From Myxococcales bacterium UBA1660 (GTDB taxonomy: Bacteria; Myxococcota_A; Polyangia; Polyangiales; Houyiibacteriaceae): 64,000 bases of DNA. This document shows, one piece after another, positions 17,684 through 27,031 of the stretch. A program made the position numbers and the translations under genes. A model generated the notes under the pieces. It was not told the DNA's origin and searched no databases. It saw nothing but the letters and a program-made list of their open reading frames with translations. Where the stretch lies: the NCBI GenBank assembly GCA_002320815.1, contig DCLA01000128.1:46350-110349 (forward strand), read 5' to 3'. Position 1 is the stretch's first letter; every line of letters starts with the position of its first letter.

Positions 17684-18583
17684 TCAGGGCGCCAGCGTCG
17701 AGCACCCGCCCGGGAGCGCGTCCCCGACGGCCAGGGCGCCCACCTCCCGGTCGTTCACGAGGAGCCGATAGCCGCCCTCCCGGGCCCGCAGCGGCGGCGT
17801 CCAGCACACCTGCTCCAGGGAGCCCGACCCCCCACCGCAGGGCCAGGTCGGCCCGCCCTCGTCGCAGCTCCGGACCCGCGGCTGGACCCGGAGGGTCCCT
17901 GCCGCGTCGTCCAGGACCACGTCGCAGGGCCCGGGCTCGTACACGCAGGAGGTCGTGCCCCGCAGCGTGAGGGCGACCTGGGTCCCCGCCCGGAGCTCGC
18001 CCGAAGGCAGGCAGAGCTCCTCGGCCTCCCAGGTCGACCCCGGGAACTCGCAGAGCCCGCCGCCGAGGGACCCGACGGACTGACAGCGGTCGCCGTCGTC
18101 GGGCGGCAGGTCCATCGCGAAGTGCGCCTGCGACCCGCGGCGCTCGAGGATGTGCGGCCCCCCGGTGGTCAGGGGACAGAAGACCTCCGAGGGACCGGTG
18201 CAGGCCCGGCACTCGCCCTCGCCGCAGATCGCGACGTCCAGCTCCACCTGCCCCCCTTCGTCCCGGAAGACCTGGCAGACCAGCTCCCCGCCGCAGTGGC
18301 AGTCGTCCACGGTGATCAGGTAGCCCGGCTGCCGAAAGCTCGCGGGATCGGCGCCGACGCACGCCATCCGCAGCCCGGTGACGGGCCGGCAAGTGCCGGC
18401 GTCCGGGAACGACGGCGCGGCGTCGACGGGCCGCGGCGCCGCGTCGACGGGCAGCGGTCCGCCCCAGTCCACCGGGCCCGCGTCGGGCACGACGCCCTCG
18501 TCACGAGGTTCGTCGTCGGTCCCCCCATGGAAGAAGAAGCAGCCGGCGAGCGGGATCAGGGCAAGGCACACGGTGACACGCAT
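17684..18583 (-). CDS. Cysteine-rich lipoprotein of unknown function
   Basis: A 299-residue protein with a signal MRVTVCLALIPLAGC, lipobox PLAGC. The mature N-terminus is a disordered Pro/Ala/Asp segment with repeated PVDAAP units, followed by a globular region with about a dozen cysteines in CxC and CxxC pairs (DDCHCGGELVC, CGEGECRAC), suggesting a disulfide-stabilised extracytoplasmic domain, possibly two similar beta modules. No catalytic motif is recognised. The start was chosen at ATG 18583 because the signal peptide begins there; longer in-frame extensions run through another gene. Convergent with the VWA lipoprotein, both probably on the cell envelope. Confidence 0.8.
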   Translation of the reverse strand: MRVTVCLALIPLAGCFFFHGGTDDEPRDEGVVPDAGPVDWGGPLPVDAAPRPVDAAPSFPDAGTCRPVTGLRMACVGADPASFRQPGYLITVDDCHCGGELVCQVFRDEGGQVELDVAICGEGECRACTGPSEVFCPLTTGGPHILERRGSQAHFAMDLPPDDGDRCQSVGSLGGGLCEFPGSTWEAEELCLPSGELRAGTQVALTLRGTTSCVYEPGPCDVVLDDAAGTLRVQPRVRSCDEGGPTWPCGGGSGSLEQVCWTPPLRAREGGYRLLVNDREVGALAVGDALPGGCSTLAP

Positions 18584-18660
18584 GCCCCCGGGAGTTGCAA
18601 TCGCGGTGCCGAGCTGGGCGCCGAAGGATGAGCCCGCAGGGCGAGTTCTTCGCGTCCTGC

Positions 18661-18936
18661 CTAGAGAGGCGGACCGTGGACGCTCGCCCGGGCGGCGTCC
18701 ACCGCCTGCAGGATCGTCCGCGCGTGGGCGAGGAAGCGCTCGCCGGCGGGCAGGAGGCGCATGCCGCGGGCGGTGCGCTCGAAGAGCGTGGTGCCCAGCT
18801 CGTCCTCCAGCGCTCGGATCTGCCGGGAGAGCGGCGGCTGGGACACGTGGGCCCGTCGCGCCGCGCGGCCCATGTGCCCCTCCTCCGCGACGGCGACGAA
18901 GTACTCGATCTGCGACAGGCTCACCGCCCGCAGCAT
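18661..18936 (-). CDS. LysR-type DNA-binding domain only (truncated regulator)
   Basis: A 91-residue protein consisting of a LysR N-terminal winged HTH (LSQIEYFVAVAEEGHMGRAA, then VSQPPLSRQIRALEDELG) and the start of the linker helix, then a TAG stop. A full LysR regulator is about 300 residues; the co-inducer-binding domain is absent, and only 77 bp separate it from the next gene on that strand. It could be a degraded gene or a stand-alone DNA-binding form. It is divergent from the methionine aminopeptidase gene with a perfect LysR-type palindrome between them, arguing that DNA binding was or is functional. The start could lie at ATG 18936 or the in-frame GTG just downstream. Confidence 0.7.
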   Translation of the reverse strand: MLRAVSLSQIEYFVAVAEEGHMGRAARRAHVSQPPLSRQIRALEDELGTTLFERTARGMRLLPAGERFLAHARTILQAVDAARASVHGPPL

Positions 18937-18961
18937 GCCACGGGGATCGGCGCGAGGCCCG

Positions 18962-18976
18962 ATACCGAATCGGTAT
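18962..18976. promoter_or_regulatory. LysR-type operator (T-N11-A palindrome)
   Basis: ATACCGAATCGGTAT is a perfect 7-1-7 inverted repeat containing the LysR box T-N11-A (T at 18963, A at 18975). It lies 25 bp upstream of the LysR-domain gene and 36 bp upstream of map, the classic position for a LysR regulator that controls itself and its divergent neighbour. Confidence 0.75.
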
Positions 18977-19012
18977 TGGATCCCGTTCCCCACGACCGTC
19001 ACCGTGCCGCGC

Positions 19013-19759
19013 ATGGAGCTCCTCTCGACCCGCCAGGTCGCCGCCATGCGCGCCGCCGGCGCCGTGGCCGCCCAGACCCTGCAGCGCGTGGGCCGCGCGC
19101 TGCGGCCGGGGATGACCGGCGCCGCGATCGACGCCCTGGTCCGCGCGGACACCGCCGAGCGAGGCGCCCGCTGCGCCCAGCTCGGCTACCACGGCTTCCC
19201 GGGCGCGGTCTGCGTGAGCATCGACGACGTCGCCTGCCACGGGATCCCCGGACCGCAGGTCCTCGCCGAGGGCCAGCTCGTCTCCGTCGACGTCACCAGC
19301 GAGCTGAACGGCTGGCACGGCGACACCTGCGCCACCTTCGTCCTCGGCGAGCCCAGCCCGGAGGCCGCCCACGTCCTCGACGTCGCCCGCCGGTGTCGCG
19401 ACGCCGGCATCGCCCAGGTGCGCCACGGAGCCCGCCTGGGCGACATCGGCCACGCGGTGGAGACCCTGGCGCAACGCGAGGGATGCGCCGTGGTCCGGGT
19501 GGTCGGCGGCCACGGCATCGGCCGCAAGATGCACCAGGCGCCCCACGTGGATCACTTCGGCGCGCCGAACCGCGGGGTCCGGCTCCGCGAGGGGATGGCG
19601 CTCACCGTGGAGCCCATCCTGGTCCTCGGTTCCCCGGAGCTCGTCGAAGACGACGACGGCTGGACCCTGCGCACCCCCGACGGATCCCTCGCGGCCCAAT
19701 TCGAACACACCCTCTTGGTCACCCGCGACGGCTGCGAGATCCTCACGCGCCCCACGTGA
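19013..19759 (+). CDS. map: Methionine aminopeptidase, type I
   Basis: A 248-residue metallopeptidase removing N-terminal Met from nascent proteins. All ligands of the dinuclear metal site are present: Asp93 (SVDVT), Asp104 (HGDTCATF), His167 (GHGIGRKMH), Glu200 (TVEPIL) and Glu231 (AQFEHTLL); His76 in CHGIP is the substrate-side His. There is no N-terminal SH3/zinc extension, so it is a bacterial type Ia enzyme. Its genomic position is unusual: it is not with secY/adk/infA but divergent from a LysR-domain gene with an operator between them, suggesting a second, regulated paralogue (inference). Start at ATG 19013. Confidence 0.92.
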   Translation: MELLSTRQVAAMRAAGAVAAQTLQRVGRALRPGMTGAAIDALVRADTAERGARCAQLGYHGFPGAVCVSIDDVACHGIPGPQVLAEGQLVSVDVTSELNGWHGDTCATFVLGEPSPEAAHVLDVARRCRDAGIAQVRHGARLGDIGHAVETLAQREGCAVVRVVGGHGIGRKMHQAPHVDHFGAPNRGVRLREGMALTVEPILVLGSPELVEDDDGWTLRTPDGSLAAQFEHTLLVTRDGCEILTRPT

Positions 19760-19796
19760 CGCTTGCTCTGCGCGGCGAGGTCGGCACACTCCGGCC

Positions 19797-20705
19797 GTGC
19801 GCATCGACGACATGCGGCTCTTCGCGGCCGTCGCGACCGAGCTGAGCTACACCGCCGCCGCCGAGACCCTGGGCATCACGCGGCAGACCGTCGCGCAACG
19901 CATCGCCGCGCTGGAGAGCGAGCTGGGCGTCCGGCTCGTACAGCGCACGCCGCGGGGCACCCGCCTGACCGAGGTCGGCAAGTCGTACGCCAGCCGCTGC
20001 GCCGAGATCGTGCGCATGGCCGACGAGGCCAACCAGTCGATCGCCGAGACCGGCGGCCCGGTGCGCGGCGCCCTGCGCATCACCGCGGACCCGCTCTTCG
20101 GCGAGGCCTTCCTGGCCGACCTGGTCCACGACTATCAGCGCGAGTACCCGGCGGTGGACGTCGAGCTCTTGCTCACCGAGCGGAAGGTCGACCTCATCGA
20201 GGAGGGCTTCGACCTCGCCTTCCGCGTCGGCGCCATGAGCGACAGCGCCCTGGTGGCCACCCAGCTCGGGCCGGCCTCGATGAGCTACTGCGCCAGCCCC
20301 AGCTACCTCGAGGCCCGGGGTCGCCCGCGGCACCCCAACGACCTGGCGAAGCACGACTGCATCGCGCTGCTCCCGGTCCAGAGCGCCAGCCGCTGGCTCT
20401 TCGTCGTCGATGGACACCCGCGGTGGCTGGCCATCCACAGCCGCCTCCGGGTCAACCACCTGCCCACCGCGCGGCGGCTGGCGGTGGCCGACAGCGGGAT
20501 CGTCAACCTGCCCACCTTCGCCGCCAAGCCGCTGGTCGAGGCCGGGCTCCTCGAGGTGGTCCTCCCCGAGTTCCAGGCGCCCTTCGGCGACGTGCGCCTG
20601 GTCTACCTCGGCCGGGCGCTCCTGGCCCCGCGCATCAAGAGCTTCATCGACATGTCCGTCGAGCGCTTCCGCCGCGACAGCCTGCTCCCGCCCCCCGAGG
20701 ACTGA
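19797..20705 (+). CDS. LysR-family transcriptional regulator
   Basis: A 302-residue full-length LysR regulator from a GTG start: winged HTH at residues 5-65 (LFAAVATELSYTAAAETLG, then ITRQTVAQRIAALESELG) and a C-terminal periplasmic-binding-like effector domain (GALRITADPLFGEAFLADLV onwards). The sequence pattern VDLIEEGFDLAFRVG and YCASPSYL resembles the CrgA/DsdC-type subgroup. It lies 37 bp after map in the same direction and could be cotranscribed with it. The target is unknown; it is convergent with trpA, not divergent, so trp control is not indicated. Confidence 0.9.
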   Translation: MRIDDMRLFAAVATELSYTAAAETLGITRQTVAQRIAALESELGVRLVQRTPRGTRLTEVGKSYASRCAEIVRMADEANQSIAETGGPVRGALRITADPLFGEAFLADLVHDYQREYPAVDVELLLTERKVDLIEEGFDLAFRVGAMSDSALVATQLGPASMSYCASPSYLEARGRPRHPNDLAKHDCIALLPVQSASRWLFVVDGHPRWLAIHSRLRVNHLPTARRLAVADSGIVNLPTFAAKPLVEAGLLEVVLPEFQAPFGDVRLVYLGRALLAPRIKSFIDMSVERFRRDSLLPPPED

Positions 20706-20715
20706 CGCCCCGCGC

Positions 20716-21509
20716 TCAGCGACGGCAGCCGGCGGCCAGCGCCGCGACCTGATCGCGTACCGCCGGCGCGGCGTCCTCGCCCTCCCGCTCGATGGTGCGC
20801 ACCACCGCGCTACCCACCACGACGCCGGCCGCCTGGGCGGCCACCACCGCCGCGTCGGCCGCCTCGCGGATGCCGAAGCCGACGGCGATCCGCTGCCCGG
20901 TCGCCTTCGCCAGCTCCGCCGCCCGATCGGCGGCGCTGGCCAGGTTCGTCGCCGCCGACCCGGTCACGCCGGTCATCGACACCGAGTACACGAAGCCCGT
21001 GGCCGTCGCCCCGATGGCCTCGGCCCGGTCGAGGCCGGTGGTCGGCGCCACCAGCGGCACCCAGTCGAGCCCCGCGTGGGCCGACTGCTCGCGGAGCGGC
21101 GGCGCCTCCTCCAGCGGCAGGTCGACCACCAGGAGCCCGTCCACCCCGGCCTTCGCCGCGCGCTCGCAGAGCGCCGCTTCGCCCATGGCGAGGATCGGGT
21201 TGTAGTAGCCGAAGAGCAGGATGGGCACCTCGCAGCCCGCGGCGCGCACCTGCTCCACGACCGCGAGGAGGCCCGCCATGGTCGCGCCCCCGGCCAGGGC
21301 TCGCTCGCTGGCCTTCTGGATGGCGGGGCCGTCGGCGGTGGGATCGCTGAAGGGCACCCCGAGCTCGACGATGTCCGCGCCGCCCTCGGCGGCCGCCTGG
21401 ATCAACGCCGGCGTCGCCGCGAGCGAGGGATCGCCACCGCAGAGGTAGATGATCAGCGCCGCGCGGTCTTCGCTCTCCGCGCGCGCCATGGCTTCGGCGA
21501 TGCGACCCA

Positions 21510-21510
<1 letters not shown>
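20716..21510 (-). CDS. trpA: Tryptophan synthase alpha subunit
   Basis: A 264-residue TIM barrel that cleaves indole-3-glycerol phosphate to indole and glyceraldehyde 3-phosphate, passing indole to TrpB. The catalytic Glu49 (DIVELGVPFSDP) and Asp60 (TADGPAIQ) are present, as are the phosphate-binding GFVYSVSMTGVTG and VGFGIR. The ATG shares one base with the trpB stop (TGATG), so translation is coupled, consistent with equimolar alpha-beta assembly. Last gene of trpFBA; convergent with the LysR gene. Confidence 0.97.
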
Positions 21511-22739
<1,229 letters not shown>

Positions 22740-22752
22740 GGAAGGCGGGATC

Positions 22753-23391
22753 TTACACGTTCTCGGCGCGAGTCGACCCTTCGTCCGCCGCGCGCACCGC
22801 CGCCACGAAGGCGCGGAGCTTCGCGGCGTCCTTCACCCCCGGCGCGCTCTCCACGCCGCTGGCAGTGTCCACCCGATGAGGCCGCACCCGCCGGATCGCC
22901 TCCGCGACGTTCCCCGCGTGGAGTCCGCCCGCCAGCGTCAGGCGCCGCTCGGCCGCGAGGGTCACGGCGAGGTCCCAGTCGAACGCGTGGCCGGTGCCCC
23001 CGGGCATCGCGCCCTTCACCCGCGCGTCCAGCAGGATGTGCTCGCCGCCGAAGGCCCGGGCCCGCGCGACGTCGCCGGCGCCGGCCACCCCCACCGCCTT
23101 GTAGGCGTGCGGTTGGAACGAACGGAGCGTCGCCGGGCTCTCCTCGCCGTGGAGCTGGACCCACTCGATCCCCGTCTCGGCCCGTACCCGACGTACCTCG
23201 TCGGGATCGGGATCCACGAAGACCGCGACCGTCGTGCCGGTCCACTCGGCGAGCACCGCCCGGGCTTCCTCGACCGACACGTGGCGCGGCGTCCCCGGCC
23301 AGAAGTTCAGGCCCAGCACCTCGACCCCCAGCTCGGCACAGGTCCGGGCGTCCTCGGGCCGCTTCACGCCGCAGATCTTGATCTCGGTCAC
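22753..23391 (-). CDS. trpF: Phosphoribosylanthranilate isomerase
   Basis: A 212-residue TIM barrel catalysing the Amadori rearrangement of phosphoribosylanthranilate in tryptophan synthesis. The catalytic Cys is in TEIKICGVKR, the Asp general acid in VFVDPD or HILLDARVKG, and the phosphate-binding TLAGGLHAGNV and DTASGVE are present. I chose the GTG at 23391 because family members begin at this strand; an ATG at 23454 would add 21 residues without similarity to the family. First gene of trpFBA and divergent from korA across about 180 bp, in which I see no leader peptide or trp attenuator. The other trp genes (trpE, G, D, C) are not in the window. Confidence 0.93.
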   Translation of the reverse strand: MTEIKICGVKRPEDARTCAELGVEVLGLNFWPGTPRHVSVEEARAVLAEWTGTTVAVFVDPDPDEVRRVRAETGIEWVQLHGEESPATLRSFQPHAYKAVGVAGAGDVARARAFGGEHILLDARVKGAMPGGTGHAFDWDLAVTLAAERRLTLAGGLHAGNVAEAIRRVRPHRVDTASGVESAPGVKDAAKLRAFVAAVRAADEGSTRAENV

Positions 23392-23569
23392 GGTGCGGAA
23401 GAGCCTACTCTTTCCGGCCTCTCGCGCATGTTCCCTACCAAACCGATGGGACAACCGTAGTTTTTCCGCTGGCGTGTGGCCCGCGGGGGGCGAATAGTGC
23501 GCGAAAGCTCATTCCTACCGGGCCTTTCCGGTGGAACCTCCTCTGTCCCCCTCGTATAGGACCCACCTC

Positions 23570-25465
23570 ATGAGCGAAGTCCAAGAAGCCCACGAGCTGC
23601 CCCGCGAAGTCCTCGACTCGGTGGTCATCCGCTTCTGCGGTGACTCCGGCGACGGCATGCAGCTGACCGGAAAGCAGTTCACCGACGCCACCGCCCTCAT
23701 GGGCAACGACCTGGCGACCTTCCCGGACTTCCCCGCCGAGATCCGCGCCCCCGCCGGCACCACCTACGGCGTCAGCGGCTTCCAGATCCACTTCGCGGAC
23801 CACGACATCCTCACCCCCGGCGACGCGCCGGACGTGCTGGTGGCGATGAACCCGGCGGCCCTCAAGGTGAACCTGCCCGACCTCAAGCGCGGCGGTCTCC
23901 TGGTGGTCAACACCGGGGCCTTCAACAAGGGCAACCTGCGCAAGGCCGGCTACGAGGTGGACCCCCTCGAGGACGGCAGCACGGACCCCTACCGGCTCCT
24001 CGCGCTGGACATCACCAAGCTCGCCCTGGACTCGGTCACCGAGCTGCAGCTCGGCGCCAAGGACGCCGGCCGGACCAAGAACATGTGGACCCTCGGTCTG
24101 ATGTTCTGGCTCTTCGACCGCGACCGCACCTCGACCATCGAGTGGCTCCGCAAGAAGTTCTCCAAGGCGCCGGACATCGCCGAGGCGAACATCCGCGCCC
24201 TGAACGCTGGCCACATCTACGGCGAGAGCGCCGAGTTCCCCAGCGGCATCGGCGCCTACCAGGTCCCCAAGGCCGACCTCGCCCCCGGCGTCTACCGGAA
24301 CATCGACGGCAACCAGGCCCTGGCCTGGGGTCTCGCCGCCGGCGGCCAGCTCGCCTCGCTCCCGCTCTTCTACGGCAGCTACCCGATCACCCCGGCCTCC
24401 TCGCTGCTCCACAACCTGGCCAAGCTGAAGCACCTCGGCGTGACCACCTTCCAGGCCGAGGACGAGATCGCCGCGGTCTGCGCCGCCATCGGCGCCAGCT
24501 TCGGCGGCGCGGTCGGCGTGACCGGCACCTCCGGCCCCGGCGTCGCCCTCAAGGGCGAGGCCATCGGCCTGGCCATCGCCACCGAGCTCCCCTTGGTCAT
24601 CTGCGACGTCCAGCGGGGCGGCCCCTCCACGGGCCTGCCCACCAAGACCGAGCAGTCGGACCTCTTCCAGGCGGTCTGGGGTCGCAACGGCGACGCCCCG
24701 CTGATCGTGCTCGCGGCGGCCACCCCCGGCGACTGCTTCCACATGGCCATCGAGGCCGTGCGGCTCTCCACCAAGTACATGACTCCGGTGATCCTGCTGA
24801 CCGACGGCTACATCGCCAACGGCGCCGAGCCCTGGAAGCTCCCGGACATGTCCACCATCGCGCCCTTCCCGGTGACCTTCCACACCGACCCCGAGGGCTT
24901 CTTCCCGTTCCAGCGGGATCCGGAGACCCTGGCCCGCGTGTGGGCCAAGCCCGGCACCCCGGGTCTCCAGCACCGCATCGGCGGTCTGGAGAAGAACCAG
25001 CACACCGGCCACATCAGCTACGACCCGGACAACCACCACGCGATGGTGAAGCTCCGCGCGCAGAAGATCGCCGGCGTCGCCGACGACGTGCCCGAGGCCA
25101 CCCTCGAGCTCGGCGAAGCGGGCGGCGACGTCCTCGTCGTCGGCTGGGGCTCGACCTACGGCTCCATCCGCCAGGCCGTCCAGCACGTCCGCAAGAAGGG
25201 CGCGAAGGTCGCCCACCTGCACCTCCGGAACATCTGGCCGCTCCCCCGCGGGCTCGAGGATCTCATGAAGAGCTTCGACCGCGTGGTCGTCGCCGAGCTC
25301 AACGACGGCCAGCTCCTGCGCCTCCTGCGCGCGGAGCTCCTGACCGACGCCGTCGGTCATCAGAAGATCGCCGGGCAGCCCTTCCGCGTCGCGGAGCTGG
25401 TCGACGTCATCGAGAACCTGCTGCCGAGCGGCGGCGACGCCCCCCGCCCGACCGCGGTCGCCTGA
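23570..25465 (+). CDS. korA: 2-oxoacid:ferredoxin oxidoreductase, fused gamma-alpha subunit
   Basis: A 631-residue subunit of a 2-oxoacid (most likely 2-oxoglutarate) : ferredoxin oxidoreductase. The N-terminal 190 residues are the gamma domain (RFCGDSGDGMQLTGKQF), followed by the alpha pyrimidine-binding domain (GSYPITPASSLL and ATFQAEDEIAAV-like TTFQAEDEIAAV) and the transketolase C-like domain (VLVVGWGSTYGSIRQA). The fused gamma-alpha layout with a separate beta subunit is typical of KorAB. The enzyme oxidatively decarboxylates 2-oxoglutarate to succinyl-CoA with ferredoxin, or runs in reverse. The ATG at 23570 is preferred to an upstream one because conservation starts there. korB follows after 14 bp. 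Confidence 0.92.
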   Translation: MSEVQEAHELPREVLDSVVIRFCGDSGDGMQLTGKQFTDATALMGNDLATFPDFPAEIRAPAGTTYGVSGFQIHFADHDILTPGDAPDVLVAMNPAALKVNLPDLKRGGLLVVNTGAFNKGNLRKAGYEVDPLEDGSTDPYRLLALDITKLALDSVTELQLGAKDAGRTKNMWTLGLMFWLFDRDRTSTIEWLRKKFSKAPDIAEANIRALNAGHIYGESAEFPSGIGAYQVPKADLAPGVYRNIDGNQALAWGLAAGGQLASLPLFYGSYPITPASSLLHNLAKLKHLGVTTFQAEDEIAAVCAAIGASFGGAVGVTGTSGPGVALKGEAIGLAIATELPLVICDVQRGGPSTGLPTKTEQSDLFQAVWGRNGDAPLIVLAAATPGDCFHMAIEAVRLSTKYMTPVILLTDGYIANGAEPWKLPDMSTIAPFPVTFHTDPEGFFPFQRDPETLARVWAKPGTPGLQHRIGGLEKNQHTGHISYDPDNHHAMVKLRAQKIAGVADDVPEATLELGEAGGDVLVVGWGSTYGSIRQAVQHVRKKGAKVAHLHLRNIWPLPRGLEDLMKSFDRVVVAELNDGQLLRLLRAELLTDAVGHQKIAGQPFRVAELVDVIENLLPSGGDAPRPTAVA

Positions 25466-25479
25466 AGGAAGACGTAGAG

Positions 25480-26475
25480 ATGACCGAGAACGCCCCCCTC
25501 ACCAAGAAGGACTTCGGCTCGGACCAGGAGGTCCGCTGGTGTCCCGGTTGCGGTGACTACGCCATCCTCGCGGCGGTCCAGCGGACCCTGCCCAAGGTCG
25601 GCGCGACGCTGGAGAACACCGTGGTGATCTCCGGCATCGGCTGCTCGAGCCGGTTCCCGTACTACATGAACACGTACGGGTTCCACACCATCCACGGCCG
25701 CGCCCCCGCCTTCGCCACCGGCCTCAAGGTGATGCGCCCGGAGCTCGACGTGTGGGTCGTCAGCGGCGACGGTGACTCGCTCAGCATCGGCGGCAACCAC
25801 ATGCTCCACGTGCTGCGGCGGAACGTGAACCTGCAGTACCTGCTCTTCAACAACCAGATCTACGGGCTCACCAAGGGCCAGTACTCGCCGACCTCCGACG
25901 TCGGTCAGATCTCGCCCAGCTCGCCCTACGGCTCCGTCGACCAGCCGGTCACCCCAGTGCGCGTGGCCCTCGGCGCCGGCGCCCGCTTCGTGGCCCGGGG
26001 CTACGACGTCTCCAAGCAGCTCCCCGACGTCCTCGAAGCGGCCCACCGGTTCCAGGGCGCGGCCTTCGTGGAGATCCTGCAGAACTGCCCGGTCTTCAAC
26101 GACGGCGTCTTCGACCTCATCACCGACCGCAAGAAGGGCCCGCAGCACCAGCTCTGGCTCGAGCACGGCCAGCCGATGAAGATCGGTGACGCCAAGGGCG
26201 TGCGCCTCAACCCGCAGACCATGCGCGCCGAGGTCGTGGAGCTCGGCGACGGGATCACCGAGGCCGACCTCTTGGTCCACGACGAGACCAACCGGAACAT
26301 CGCCTGGCTCATCGCCGACCTCCCCGACGTGAAGGCCCTCGGCGTCCTCTACCGGGCCGACGGTCCGGTCTACGACGAGGCCGTCCGCCAGCAGATCCAG
26401 ATGGCCGAAGAGCGCGCCAAGGGCGCCGACATCAACGCCCTGCTCCGCGAGGGGCACACCTGGACCGTGAGCTGA
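25480..26475 (+). CDS. korB: 2-oxoacid:ferredoxin oxidoreductase, beta subunit
   Basis: A 331-residue thiamine-diphosphate-binding subunit. WCPGCGDY near residue 20 and GIGCSSR hold conserved cysteines of the family; the ThDP/Mg motif is SGDGDSLSIGGNH through FNNQIYGLTKGQ. No ferredoxin-type 4Fe-4S insert is seen, matching the KorB branch rather than pyruvate:ferredoxin oxidoreductases. AAGGA precedes the ATG at good spacing. The substrate is probably 2-oxoglutarate, by length and subunit layout; branched-chain oxoacids cannot be excluded. An intrinsic terminator follows 22 bp after the stop. Confidence 0.94.
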   Translation: MTENAPLTKKDFGSDQEVRWCPGCGDYAILAAVQRTLPKVGATLENTVVISGIGCSSRFPYYMNTYGFHTIHGRAPAFATGLKVMRPELDVWVVSGDGDSLSIGGNHMLHVLRRNVNLQYLLFNNQIYGLTKGQYSPTSDVGQISPSSPYGSVDQPVTPVRVALGAGARFVARGYDVSKQLPDVLEAAHRFQGAAFVEILQNCPVFNDGVFDLITDRKKGPQHQLWLEHGQPMKIGDAKGVRLNPQTMRAEVVELGDGITEADLLVHDETNRNIAWLIADLPDVKALGVLYRADGPVYDEAVRQQIQMAEERAKGADINALLREGHTWTVS

Positions 26476-26497
26476 GCCCAGCCCGCGCCCAGCGAGG

Positions 26498-26530
26498 ACG
26501 CCGCCGCACCTCCGGGTCCGGCGGCGTTTT
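26498..26530 (+). terminator. Intrinsic terminator of korAB
   Basis: A perfect 9-bp stem (ACGCCGCCG / CGGCGGCGT) with a 12-base loop is followed directly by TTTT and lies 22 bp after the korB stop. Confidence 0.85.
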
Positions 26531-26542
26531 CGTATCCGCGGC

Positions 26543-26585
26543 GCACGCTCCCGAAACGCACGCTCCCGAAACACGCTCCCGAAAC
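26543..26585. repeat. Three tandem copies of a 15-bp unit
   Basis: GCACGCTCCCGAAAC is repeated at 26543-26557 and 26558-26572, then as a 13-bp copy at 26573-26585. It is non-coding, between the korB terminator and the next hairpin. Confidence 0.85.
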
Positions 26586-26589
26586 GCGC

Positions 26590-26621
26590 CGAGCCCGTCG
26601 CGCGGAGGCGCGGCGGGCTCG
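26590..26621 (-). terminator. Probable terminator hairpin of CheY-GAF operon
   Basis: A 14-bp stem with one G-T wobble (arms beginning CGAGCCCG and ending CGGGCTCG) and a GGAG loop lies 33 bp beyond the stop of the leftward CheY gene. Reading leftward it is followed by GCGCGTTTC, a short T-run, so termination is plausible but not textbook. Confidence 0.5.
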
Positions 26622-26653
26622 TCCATGGCGAAGGCCCAGCGGGCCCGGAGCCC

Positions 26654-27031
26654 TCAGTCGAGGACCAGGAGCTCTTTGACCTTGGCGATCACCTGGGGCG
26701 CCTGGATGGGCTTGGTGATGTACGCCGTGGCCCCGAGCGCCATCGCGCGCTGACGGTCTTCCTGGGACCCCTCGGTCGTGATGATGATGATCGGCACGTC
26801 CTTGTGGGTCTCGTCGCTGCGGATGCGCTTGACCAACTTCAGGCCGTCCATGATCGGCATGTTGATGTCGGTGATGACCAGATCGAACTTGCCACCGGCG
26901 AGCTTGCGCAGCCCGTCCACACCGTCCTCGGCCTCGGTGACCTTCAGCTTTTTGATCCGCGCGAGGGCGAAGACCAGAAGCTGCCGCATCATCGGCGAGT
27001 CTTCGACCACGAGACAGGAATGCTCGCTCAT
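26654..27031 (-). CDS. Single-domain CheY-like response regulator
   Basis: A 125-residue receiver domain with nothing attached. Acidic pocket residues are in VVEDSP; the phospho-acceptor is Asp55 in LVITDINMP; the switch Thr is in IIITTEGS and the conserved Lys in YITKPI. All are intact, so it should be phosphorylated by a histidine kinase, but none is encoded nearby. Its ATG overlaps the stop of the upstream GAF gene (ATGA), so the two are translationally coupled and probably work together. Output is presumably by protein-protein contact, as in chemotaxis or motility complexes. Confidence 0.95.
   Translation of the reverse strand: MSEHSCLVVEDSPMMRQLLVFALARIKKLKVTEAEDGVDGLRKLAGGKFDLVITDINMPIMDGLKLVKRIRSDETHKDVPIIIITTEGSQEDRQRAMALGATAYITKPIQAPQVIAKVKELLVLD

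Noticed and set aside
23533..23557. GGAAC-N15-CGTAT, resembling an ECF sigma promoter upstream of korA
   Set aside because: It would put the transcription start almost at the ATG; spacing and motif are too loose to call.
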